From the NCBI GenBank assembly GCA_000442125.1, contig KE546977.1, positions 992,001 through 1,056,000 on the forward strand: DNA of 64,000 nt. Reading direction: 5' to 3'. Origin of the DNA: Opeltia flavorubescens. Lineage: Eukaryota > Ascomycota > Lecanoromycetes > Teloschistales > Teloschistaceae. The notes beneath the pieces are model-generated. The model worked only from the letters and a program-made list of their open reading frames with translations, was not told where the DNA came from and searched no databases. Shown here one piece after another: positions 22,651 to 32,430 of the stretch. The position numbers were made by a program, and so were the translations under genes. The stretch's first letter is position 1, and every line of letters starts with the position of its first letter.

Positions 22651-25181
22651 ATGCTACGAGGATGGCTTCGGGAAAAGAAAGAGGAGCTGAATGCTTCAAC
22701 GCATTCCTTAGACTCCCTGGCGGAGCCTCAAAACTGTAACAAACCTAATTCATTTTCATGTTTCCAAGCTAATGAACGCTTGAAGTGGAGGCTTCGATGC
22801 AAGGTATAAATCCCCGACAACGACCAGTATATTCGCGGACCCTCTAACCTGGGGTTCATAGCCACAAACCATATCATGAACGATGACCTTCAAGCTGCCG
22901 AAGATGGACTTGGAGATGGTACATCTTCCTTTCACAAGGTAATTATCCGCCAGGCCCGTTCACTCTGGCCTTAGGCTGATTGACATGAAGAAGGAGAGTA
23001 TTGGCTGATGATATCTACTGGGTGACTCTAGATGGGCAAGGGTATGATGGCGTTTTTGAGAGCTACGTTGGGCTTCGAACCGGAGATAATGCGCGAGGGT
23101 GTGTTTCTCGATCTATCTTACAAGAAACCCTGTTTATTTCCTGATGTCATACAGCCTCGGATCGACTTGCGGATTCCGAAACCACGGCTTCAGCGGATCT
23201 TCGAAAAGCGCAACGAGATCCACATGCCTATCGATCTGCTATCTATCCTCCAGGCTCGGAATACTCCTTGTGTCTTGCCGAGTCGCAGCTGATGAGTGCT
23301 GTTGTGGGCGTACTGAACGAAAGCTTGACGGAGAGTATTCGAGGATTTTACAAACTAAGAAAGGCTTTTGTGACGCTCGATGTGATTCTCGAGGCAGAAA
23401 ACAAATACATGCGAGGACTTTCTCGACAGAGCCTTGATAGTCGAAGATCCATCGACTCTTCACGGTCCAATAGGTCAGCACGAGCGACGAATTTCGTGCC
23501 TGGTGGATTTGGGGATGAACCGGTAGACGCAAAGAAGCAGGAGAAGCCCTTGCCGGATGCGATACAACAACAGAATGGAATCAAAGCCGCTGCGAAACCA
23601 ATATCGACGGCCAATGGACAAACCACTCCAGAAGACGACGAAGAAGACGAGTTCTATGACGCAGATGAAATTCACAATGACAAATCCAAAACAGAAACAT
23701 ATGCCGGCCATGTTGAGATTGAAGGTCTTAACCATGATCTTGCTAAGTCTTCTTTGGACGAGGAAAGGAGGAATGTGTCTCAAGAGCTACCGCCTCTGAA
23801 GGCTTTGTCGTCCAGCCATAAGGGTCTAGATCATGACCCTGACTCGGACATATTTTCGAATCCGATTGACGTCTTTATCCATTCTGGCGCAAATCTCTGC
23901 TTTGGACTCCTTCTCGTAATGTTATCCATGATTCCACCAGCCTTTAGCAAACTTCTCTATATTATCGGGTTCCATGGTGATCGAGATCGTGGTCTGCGTC
24001 TTCTTTGGCAAGCCAGCAAGTTTCGTAATATCAATGGTGCCTTTGCCGGCCTTACATTGCTAGGCTACTATCATGGCGTGGTCGGATTTGCCGATATACT
24101 CCCTGAGCCAGCTCTTACTACGACTTCAAACAATTCAGTACAACAAGACGTCCGAGGTTATCCAAAGGCAAGGTGTGAAGCGCTACTTAAAGAGATGCGC
24201 AAGCGCCATCCTAAGTCCCATCTATGGCTCTTGGAAGAAGCGAGAATGGAGGCCATGAATCGCCGCCTATCTAGTGCTTTGGCGATCCTCGAGGCGTCTT
24301 CTAAGACCAAATCCCCGCTCAAGCAAGTCGAAGCCCTCAATATGTTCGAGAAGTCTTTAAACGCAATGTATATTCACGACTACGCCCTTTGCGCGGAAAG
24401 TTTCATTACATGTGTAAGTCTAAATAATTGGAGTCACGGGTTGTATTATTACATCGCCGGCGCCGCCTATGTCGAGATGTACCGCCAGTCCGTCATATCA
24501 GGTAAACCAGATCAGGAGAAGAAAGTCTACGCAGAAAAGGCGACAGAGTACCTCCAAATTGCGCCGAAGCATGCGGGCAAAAAGAAGTTCATGGCACGGC
24601 AGCTTCCGTTTGACGTCTTCGTCACGCGCAAAATCCAGAAGTGGGAACAGAGGGCTAAGGATTGGGACGTTCCATTCATCGATGCTGTGGGCGTAAGTCC
24701 GTTGGAGGAGATGATATATTTCTGGGGCGGGTATCGGAGGATGGATCCATCGCAATTACAGACCAGCCTTCAAAATTTAACGTGGATTGAAAGTCGATAC
24801 AACGAGACCTGGGTGAGGGAAGAGAAGGATGAGAAGGCTGTACTTGCGCTTTTGAGAGCAGTCACATTGAGGAATCTGGAGAAGTGGGATGAGGCTGTCG
24901 TTGTGCTGAAAGAGGGTGTGCTGGCGATGGAGAAGGGGGAGTTGAAAGGTGGTCTAAGAGACGACTGGACGGCCCCTTGCGCGCATTACGAGATGGGCGT
25001 TGGGTGCTGGACGAGGAGGAAGGAGGGCGGGAAGAAGGAGGATGAATGGGTAAAGGAGTGTGGGGAGTGGATTGGTAAGGCAGCGAAATGGGAGGGGTAT
25101 GAGTTGGATGCGAGGGTTGGGTTGAAGATTGCGACGGCTGAGGATACGTTGAAGAAATATCATGGGGAAAGGAAGGGATAA
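22651..25181 (+). CDS. IML2: Iml2-type TPR protein (inclusion body clearance / TTC39 family)
   Basis: Five exons (22651-22735, 22786-22803, 22862-22938, 23032-23098, 23155-25181) sum to 2274 nt, 757 aa. The second is only 18 nt. The assembled N-terminus reads NHIMNDDLQAAEDGL then GTSSFHKMGKGMMAFLRATL, and after the fourth intron SAIYPPGSEYSLCLAESQL, which fits the Iml2/TTC39 (DUF3808) family. An acidic disordered insert follows (about residues 190-250). The rest is helical TPR-like repeats including FLWL-type motifs such as HPKSHLWLLEEARMEAMNRR. Yeast Iml2 associates with mitochondria and lipid droplets and helps clear protein inclusions; that function is inferred. A hydrophobic stretch (FGLLLVMLSMIPPAF) is present. 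Coding sense is clear throughout. Confidence 0.92.
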
Positions 25182-28100
25182 GGTGTATGACGGTTTATGT
25201 CATGATGTCTGATGTATGGCAAATGACCGGAGTCGGAGGGGTGGATAGCGATTTTGAGTTTACTTTGGAACGAGTCATGCTTCATGCTTGTATGATGAAC
25301 CATACGTTACCATATATATGCCTCAACGGTTCTGAAGGAAGGTCATAATAGAGCATTACGATCGACGGCATAGAGTACATCATTAGATAGCAATGTTATA
25401 GAATTACCTCAGTCAACGAAGAAATCACCGTGGACTTGTTTTCATAAAATCTACGCTATCTGGCACGGGATTAATCCATCCAGTATGTTCGCTCCCAAAT
25501 CCCCTGCCCTGGTCATGGTGCTTCCTCTCTTCGAGCTACTCAAGAGATTGAGCCAGTGGACCAACCCAGATAAAGTTGGAGAAGTACCATGATCTCGAAT
25601 CCCTCGGGTCTATCCGTAGACAGGAGAAGGAATGATAAATGATTGTCAAGGAAAACGAAGCGGAACAGAGTGGTGAGCAAGGGAAAGCATGAAGCTGTCT
25701 CCCTGAAGCTTGACCTCCAAGACAGCTACTTATAGCGTGTAGGAGTCATTTGACACGGAGGATTTACAGGTCTTGAAGTACCAAGTACTATGATTTGCCT
25801 TTTGTCACGAAGCGAAGCGAGAAGATAAGCTGGCCCCCAGACGTTGAAACCTGATGTTGGAGAACTGACTCGCATGAAAGTAGATACGTAATGCAAGTCA
25901 TCCGAACCGAAATAATGGGGTCAATAATCACGCTGGGTTCTTTCGCCACCCCTGCCACTTGGATACCTCCGTTCTTACTCGTGGCAGTACAAAGTAGGCA
26001 ACGTCGAGCGAGATCATGAAGTCCGTGCCTCTGCCTATCATCCATTGCATCCTTCAGTCGTCATCCAAACATGGCGTAGTGAAGCAAGTCTGACTCTGCT
26101 TCTGAACGAAGTCATGATACGTCCGTACAACGGAATGCTCAATCGGGTAGACATAGGGTGCTCAAGTTGTTTGATATCTGGTGTCGAGGAACGTGGCATA
26201 GGCAGATATGAGCAAGGCCAGAATGTCGGCTATCGAACGCCTCAGGAAAAGTCCCGGAGGATTCCATGTGGTCGGGACCCGGGAAGGCTTGAAGCGCTCT
26301 AATGGGGCTGCTGATGGCGTTTGACGGCGTGAAGATAGAAAGCCAAAAGCGGCAAGAGTTCTCGACCTGTTCCTGCCACCACCCAGCCAATGGTGAGACT
26401 GCTAATGCGGCTTCCCTGCTGGGTGCCGATGATCGACGCCTCAAGCGCTCAAATATCTGTCGGGGAATCCCAGTCGTCACGCTGAAAGATGCTGCTAAGT
26501 ACAAGTATGTACTTGGATAATCAGGGGCAACGCGGGTCGCAAATGAGGTGGATTTGCCGCCGAAATGCACATCATGCAGTTTCCCCAGGAGTGATTTCAT
26601 TTGCAATGGTGCAGCGCTTGAAGGCGGTTCTATAAGAGATGGGCAGGATCACGAGGACAAAGTGATCAAAGTATGGATGAGTAGCCAAGCTAAAGCAACA
26701 CAGAACCTTGGAGTCATGCAGTCATATTGATCACCGCATACGGCACATGGAATAATACCTACACCACGTTCTCGACTTTCTACAACCACTAATCTGGGTG
26801 AGCCTGTCAGACAGGTAACGAGCAATGGCTCCTTAACGTCGTGGCGCCATCATGCATACATGACGTTGAACAAGTCCCGTCGAAAACGACATCTCCATTT
26901 TGGGTACACGAGGATGCAAGCCACATTGCCCAAACCATAAATACGAGGAGCATCGACTTCGTTGAGTTATCGATACACAGAGTACCTGGACTGTGAATGG
27001 ATGCAGAAAATCAATGTAGGTTTGGTGGCTGGATCGTTGTACCAGCGGTTGTTCATTGATGGAAAAGAGAAACTTGGTCCATAGTGCCGCTCCTGTGTCT
27101 CGCGAATAAGTGCTTCTCCATGGCGTTGAAAATATGGACAGTAATTGGTCGTAGCAGGCGAAGATGAATGCAAGTGATCTATTGACGGATGGAGACTTGA
27201 GAACCAAGTGGAGCCAATATCATTCTTCAATCGAGTAGACGTCTCTCCTCTGGAGATGGTAGAGTGTTTTATGGCAGCTAAGAGGTTCAAGTAGTCTTAC
27301 AAAGTAACCCGTTTGAAAGAGAGATCGGGTAGGAGGTGATTAGATCATGTATGGAAGGGCTTAGGCCAGGACGCCATGTGTTCTACGCGTTGATCGCTCT
27401 CTTCACTATTTTGTCGGCTGTGAAGGGCAGCGACGACTTCCTCGAGTACCGGCTTCACACCATCTCTTCCCACCCCCCTGCTCTACCCCCTACAACAATA
27501 CAGGCCTTCCACCCAACCGCAACACACCAAGATCAGAAGACTCTCCGTACCTACGTCGGCCCGTTGCGTGCACTTTCCCCCAATCTCATCGTGTCTCGTC
27601 CGCCGACTCCTGTCTTTCGAATTCCCATACCATCAACAAACCCACCATAATCAACATTCAATTAAATCAATAATCTGCCCAAGTGCACTGCCTTCCTCAT
27701 ACGAACCACCTTTACCAATTTAGCCATTCCTACGGCCTTCTTCACCCTCCCGCATCCTCTTATGCGGCTTTACCTTGCGCATTAAGGAACTGTTTCATCT
27801 TCTGACACCTTGTGGCCGTCTTTTTCGCCCACCCCCCAAACCCGCCTCAAACCTTCCCTCAACTCTGCTGCCTCCACGTCAGCAATTTCTTCCACAAATT
27901 CTCACACATGTCAATGGCGACGTGATTTGGTACATGGGACCCTTTTCGGATACATCGCGTGGGAAAAGTGATTTTCACAGGGGACTGCAGCTGGCAACAA
28001 GGGGGAGCCAGACAGCAGACACTCGCTCGCACCTACTCGGTCTCCCTGGACACCTAAAGGAACACTCATACCGATTGTTGTTGAGCGAGGTCATGCGATA

Positions 28101-28208
28101 GTCTTGGAAATCTGGATGTGGTCGGACAACAGTCCTTTGGCGGTGCGCCATCATCATTTATCCAGGACAACCTCGATTCGCAAGGTCCGGAGGGCATCCT
28201 CCTCCACC
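25182..28208. other. Gene-poor 3-kb stretch, including long leader before the kelch-like gene
   Basis: About 3 kb with no gene I can support. Open frames are short, lie on both strands and overlap one another, and their translations resemble none I know. One open frame at 27336-27650 begins with a signal-peptide-like hydrophobic run (HVFYALIALFTILSAVKG), but no conserved text follows. The last 900 bases contain several upstream ATGs before the next gene. I saw no terminal repeats or transposon motifs. Confidence 0.5.
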
Positions 28209-30659
28209 ATGTCCCTCCCACAACCACCGGTGGCGCTCAAGGATCATTGCTCCGTCATACACAACGATACACTTTACACCTTCCAGGCAGATGCCTTCCA
28301 ATCACTCACATTGCAGGAAGGAGGGACTTGGTCAAAGTTACCATCTGGGGTATCAACCAAAGGATCTACATGCGTGATAGGGAAGGCGGATGGCGATGAT
28401 GCTCTGTTCATCATTGGAGGTTCTACCGATGAATCCCAAGGGAATTATACGGGCATGCAGCGCTTTTCCTTCAAAAGCAAGAAATGGCAAACGTGCACCC
28501 CTGCCGTGAATGTCGCAAAGAATCGTTTACGACATGGATCTGCCTGGCTCTCGCAGTCTTCAGCAATACTCATCTACGGTGGGTCTCAAGATGGAAATTC
28601 AGAACTTCCATCATCACAGACCTTTACTGTTTCCGCCACGCCACCCTTCAACGTACAAGCATTCAGCTCCGATGCGCCCCCGGTCGTCAGCCCGCTCATG
28701 ATGCCATACAACAGTAGTCATGCCCTGATGCTTGGCGGGGATCCTCAGAACACAAGACTGTTCACTTTTGGCTTGGAGGAACAATGGCAACCGCTAGACG
28801 CTACCTTGAAGCAAGGCCTTCCCAATGCAAACCAGGTTCAAGCAACTATAATGGACGGCACTGACGGCAGCAAACTATTAGAAATCTTCAACCTAGATAC
28901 AGCACCGAATCAGATTTCGACCCTTCTCCTACAACAACCGATCTCTAAAGCGAGTTCCAGCCAATCGTCCGGCACGCAAACTTCATCCTCACCTTCATCA
29001 TCGTCTTCATCTTCAGCGTCGAGCTTAAGATTATCGAGGAAGCGCAAGCGCGTCACCTTGGCTGAACGTCCTGCATACAATAGTACTCTAGCACCTCAAG
29101 TTGTTCGAGACGGATTTTCGATTGCTTCGGATCCGCAGAGCGGACTGGTAGTGGCTACAGGCGGCAACAGCCAAGATGTTCTCTGTATGTTCAATCAGAC
29201 AGGGAACCAATGGGTCGATGCCAGACGGTTTTTCAATTCAGAGCAACAGCAACCCATACCCTCACCAACAACGTTGGAGACACCTACGCCTAGCGCAAGT
29301 GGAGGCTCGGACATCGCTCCTGCACCACCGCCACCTCCAGGCGGGGGTAATAAACGCTCGCTTGCTATTCTCGGCGGCGTCTTGGGTGGCATATTCGGTT
29401 TGGCCGCTTTGTGCGTCATCCTTTTGCTCCTCCTTCGATGGACTCGAAGGAGAAGAGAACAGGAGATTAGGAAACGACGTAGTGGCTTCCAACACAATGA
29501 TAAACATGACATGGATTTCATTGACAGAGGAGATGACCATATGAGGGGCGCTGGTGGCTCCTTTGGTCACAAGCATACGCATTCTGGCAACTCTACTGCA
29601 TCTGCAACCGCCGAGTCTCGCGCACAATCTGCTCAGAGCAAGCATGGGATACTCCACAAGGCCAGCAATAGCGGTGGGAGTGCGAAGTCCTTCTTCTCGC
29701 GCACCAAATCTCCGACACATTCTCCTCCAGTTATCTCCGAGCCTATAATGCATCCCCCTCCTGGCGAACGCAATTTCAGCAGCAAACCCATGGCATCTCC
29801 TGAACCGCGAACCGAACAGAGGACCGACGTTGGCTGGTCCAAGTATTGGGCTCATAACAGCAACAGTAACTTTGGCCCTAGTAGCGCCAATCATCACGAA
29901 TCTGCTGCTTCTCAGCCTACAGCTTATACCTCTGGTTCTCGTTCTGACTACACCGCATCTCGCTCAACTGACCCTCATGACTCAGCCGAGGTTGAACCTC
30001 TCAACATCCGCACGTCACAAGTTCCCACCAACTCACGTGTCGTCTCGCCGACTTCGGGGCTTCCGCTACCCGGCCTTGCGCTCAGTCATTCGAACCACGG
30101 TGTGGTAGGACCTGANCCGATTTCACCATCCACGATGGTCAGCGACATCGACGAAGAAGACGAGTACCGTCTCGAGCATCCTCGGAGCAACGACGGGCAG
30201 GATAGCTGGACCCCCGTGAGGACCTCAGAGCATGGAAGTACCTGGACGGATCCTCGTGTAAGCAGCGTGTATGCCGATAGCATGATCTATCCTCATCCTG
30301 GCAAACGTGTGCGGATACCCAACTTCCCTGGTGTACCAACCAGTCGGCGTCCAAGCAACAATACGGCCAGTGACAGTAATAGGGGAATGAGAAGCACAGC
30401 TGCACGAGACTTCGGCCGCGGGCCTCCACAAGCACAAGGAATTAATATATCGAACGAACGGGAACATGGGGAGCGGGAACAGATGGAAAGGGAGCGCATG
30501 GCCAGACTGGAGCCATATCGACTGCAGGCCGACACGGCTGCAAGGAATGAACAACAGCCTGAGGCTCGAACATTTCCGCGGCGGCCTAACGAGCTAGGAC
30601 CCAGAGGCAGGGGCGGCACTGAAACAGAAGACATGAGTTGGCTAAATCTTGGAAGATGA
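28209..30659 (+). CDS. Kelch-like single-pass membrane protein
   Basis: This is an intronless 816-aa frame from ATG 28209, which has a good context (CACCATG) and begins MSLPQPPVALKDHCSVIHN. An in-frame ATG 35 codons earlier (28104) is less likely. The first 370 residues show kelch-type repeats (ALFIIGGSTDES, SAILIYGGSQDG, GLVVATGGNSQD), suggesting a beta-propeller, with a Ser-rich loop near residues 255-275. A strong transmembrane helix (AILGGVLGGIFGLAALCVIL, about residues 385-410) is followed by an Arg-rich stop-transfer and a long disordered cytosolic tail. I recall fungal relatives being labelled splicing factor CLF1 in databases, which the architecture does not support: there are no HAT repeats. 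No N-terminal signal peptide is visible although the helix looks type I. One ambiguous base lies at 30116. Confidence 0.85.
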   Translation: MSLPQPPVALKDHCSVIHNDTLYTFQADAFQSLTLQEGGTWSKLPSGVSTKGSTCVIGKADGDDALFIIGGSTDESQGNYTGMQRFSFKSKKWQTCTPAVNVAKNRLRHGSAWLSQSSAILIYGGSQDGNSELPSSQTFTVSATPPFNVQAFSSDAPPVVSPLMMPYNSSHALMLGGDPQNTRLFTFGLEEQWQPLDATLKQGLPNANQVQATIMDGTDGSKLLEIFNLDTAPNQISTLLLQQPISKASSSQSSGTQTSSSPSSSSSSSASSLRLSRKRKRVTLAERPAYNSTLAPQVVRDGFSIASDPQSGLVVATGGNSQDVLCMFNQTGNQWVDARRFFNSEQQQPIPSPTTLETPTPSASGGSDIAPAPPPPPGGGNKRSLAILGGVLGGIFGLAALCVILLLLLRWTRRRREQEIRKRRSGFQHNDKHDMDFIDRGDDHMRGAGGSFGHKHTHSGNSTASATAESRAQSAQSKHGILHKASNSGGSAKSFFSRTKSPTHSPPVISEPIMHPPPGERNFSSKPMASPEPRTEQRTDVGWSKYWAHNSNSNFGPSSANHHESAASQPTAYTSGSRSDYTASRSTDPHDSAEVEPLNIRTSQVPTNSRVVSPTSGLPLPGLALSHSNHGVVGPXPISPSTMVSDIDEEDEYRLEHPRSNDGQDSWTPVRTSEHGSTWTDPRVSSVYADSMIYPHPGKRVRIPNFPGVPTSRRPSNNTASDSNRGMRSTAARDFGRGPPQAQGINISNEREHGEREQMERERMARLEPYRLQADTAARNEQQPEARTFPRRPNELGPRGRGGTETEDMSWLNLGR
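30116..30116. other. Ambiguous base (N) inside the kelch-like gene
   Basis: A single N falls at the third position of a GAN codon, so the residue is Asp or Glu. It does not affect the frame and probably reflects an assembly uncertainty. Confidence 0.95.
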
Positions 30660-31345
30660 CGAAACGATCTTTCCCTACTGCCTTATCATGCAGAGAAATG
30701 AACAAGTCAGCAATTCGATACCCAAACTAAAACCTCAGCATCACGTGGACTTCTTAGCTTTCCGAAAGGTCCCTCATTTTCATTTCTTGTATCTTTATTT
30801 TCTTTTGGTGGCTTTTGAATGCATGGCGCAGGGAGCATCTGCTGAGGCCCTTTTTCTGTGGAAGGAAGGAAAGAGGATATATTTCTTACACTCTCTTGTA
30901 TCAATATCTTTGCCATTGTATGGCTGTTATACCTTAATGTGCATGCGGGCATTATGTATGATGGTGGAGGGGATGACCAAAAAATAGAAGACGGAACTGT
31001 ATGATCAGTATTAAAGTTAGTGTGGCATATTCGAGGATAGCGAAGTCAAGAGGTTATGGGAGGGAGGTGGTAGAGATCACAAAGGACTATGGAAGTGTGT
31101 AGCCTTAACGTTGCTATAGCTGGTATGAGATGTGTCTGAAATCAAGACTTGATTCGCTCTCCCTGATTTGTTACTGTATAACACGGGCCCAGAGCATCTG
31201 AGGCGGTCGATGATTTCCCAACTCGCTGACAAGCGATCGCCGCCACAGTGGCATGTTGACCTATTTTCACTAAGGTAGATTCCATCCATTTTTTATATCA
31301 CCATACAGATATCAGAGAATCCTCCTTTCTCCAGAAAACTGTGCG
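30660..31345. other. Intergenic between the kelch-like gene and COX19
   Basis: This 686-base stretch is AT-richer than its surroundings and shows only short open frames without recognisable products. It is probably a 3' untranslated region plus the COX19 promoter. Confidence 0.45.
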
Positions 31346-32049
31346 ATGAGTTTCGGCGGTCCAGGCGGTCGTCAAATCTCGGCTAGACCTCTCCCTCCTG
31401 AACGGGGGAGCTTTCCTTTGGAGTATGTTGTGTCTTCCGTACTCTACCTAATAGCCATGTAATAACTAATCACCATCATTTTGCAGCCACGATGGTGCGT
31501 AATTGTCGAATCTATCTCTCAATTTTTACTTGTCAATGAACGTACCATTTGGTTCTCTTGGATGAAATTTTAAGTCCCGCGTTGTAAACCTCTTTTTTTG
31601 GTCTTTTTGATTGAGATAAAGTTGAATCCGCCATGTTCTACACGCCACTCGACGGAGATTACAGTATCTAAGCAGTGCACTACCTAGGCGAGTGCAAATT
31701 CGTCATCAAGGATTATCTGCAATGTCTACGGCGGGCGAGGGGAACCAATGAGGAGGAATGCAGGGGGTTGGCAAAGGTCTATCTGAAGTGTAGGATGGAG
31801 AAGTATGTTTTCCGCTTCTCTCCGTCTATTCTTGGGGCGAGGGAAACTGCGTTTAGGGAATTGATGGGCTGATTAAGGTATGGGTAAAGTAATCTCATGG
31901 CGCCGGATGAGATGCGGAACCTAGGTACGTGGCTTTTTGAAGTGGAATGCTGATTGCTGATTTTAGAGTTAGGATTTGCGGATGAGAATGTGAAGACGGT
32001 GGGGAAGAATGTGGATGATGGGGTGGAAAAGGTGGAGAAGAAAGCGTGA
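31346..32049 (+). CDS. COX19: Cytochrome c oxidase assembly protein Cox19
   Basis: Cox19 is a small twin CX9C protein of the intermembrane space and cytosol that helps metallate cytochrome oxidase. Five exons (31346-31422, 31497-31504, 31688-31802, 31890-31924, 31967-32049) total 318 nt, 105 aa. It begins MSFGGPGGRQISARPLPPER and has the family block GSFPLDHDGECK, created across an 8-nt exon. The two CX9C motifs are CKFVIKDYLQC and CRGLAKVYLKC. The assembled C-terminus reads NNLMAPDEMRNLELGFADEN, the family's typical ending. No single open frame exceeds about 65 codons, so the gene would be missed without splicing. Identification is secure; the tiny exon is supported by phase and by the conserved DHDGEC text. 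Confidence 0.94.
31497..31504 (+). other. 8-nt microexon of COX19
   Basis: CCACGATG lies between a TTGCAG acceptor (ACTAAT branch upstream) and a GTGCGT donor. It supplies the last base of Asp, all of His and Asp, and the first base of Gly in the conserved PLDHDGEC block. Without it the frame is lost. Confidence 0.85.
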
Positions 32050-32430
32050 CGACGTGGTGGACAGGGTGATCGAGGTCACGATGTCAGAGGAAATAAATGG
32101 GCCGAACGTGAAGAAACCTGACCACTGCTTGAGTCACAGGGAGAAGAAGACAAGGAACCCGCTATGTTGACGTCCATGGGTGGCTATTCATAACTCAACA
32201 ATCATCGACTCTGAAGTCCATTTCGAAAGTATATATCGTCAATGACATCGGCATATCGATGTTACTTCTTTTCCTGTGGCATTATGAGCGCTGAACATGA
32301 CCGTGCTACGAGCCGTGATACTTGTTACCCTCCCAACTTACAAGCACATAACTTTAATCTAGTATGCCGCTTCTAGCGAGCTCGTGTGAAATCAGACTTG
32401 GATTCGTCGTCATGGTTCGCTGAAATCATA
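32050..32430. other. Intergenic between COX19 and NPR3
   Basis: 381 bases with no open frame worth reporting; the 3' end of COX19 and promoter of NPR3. Confidence 0.45.

Noticed and set aside
26139-26606. 155-codon minus-strand open frame
   Set aside because: No recognisable domain, signal or compositional structure; an overlapping plus-strand frame of similar quality exists, so chance is likely.
26833-27207. 124-codon minus-strand open frame in the gene-poor interval
   Set aside because: No homology recognised and no supporting splice or promoter pattern.
28104-28208. Earlier in-frame ATG for the kelch-like protein
   Set aside because: The 35 added residues are basic and unlike the family start; the ATG at 28209 has a better context.
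28981-29030. TCA/TCT-rich run that could be a mobile-element footprint
   Set aside because: It is an in-frame Ser codon repeat within the kelch-like protein and has no flanking duplications.
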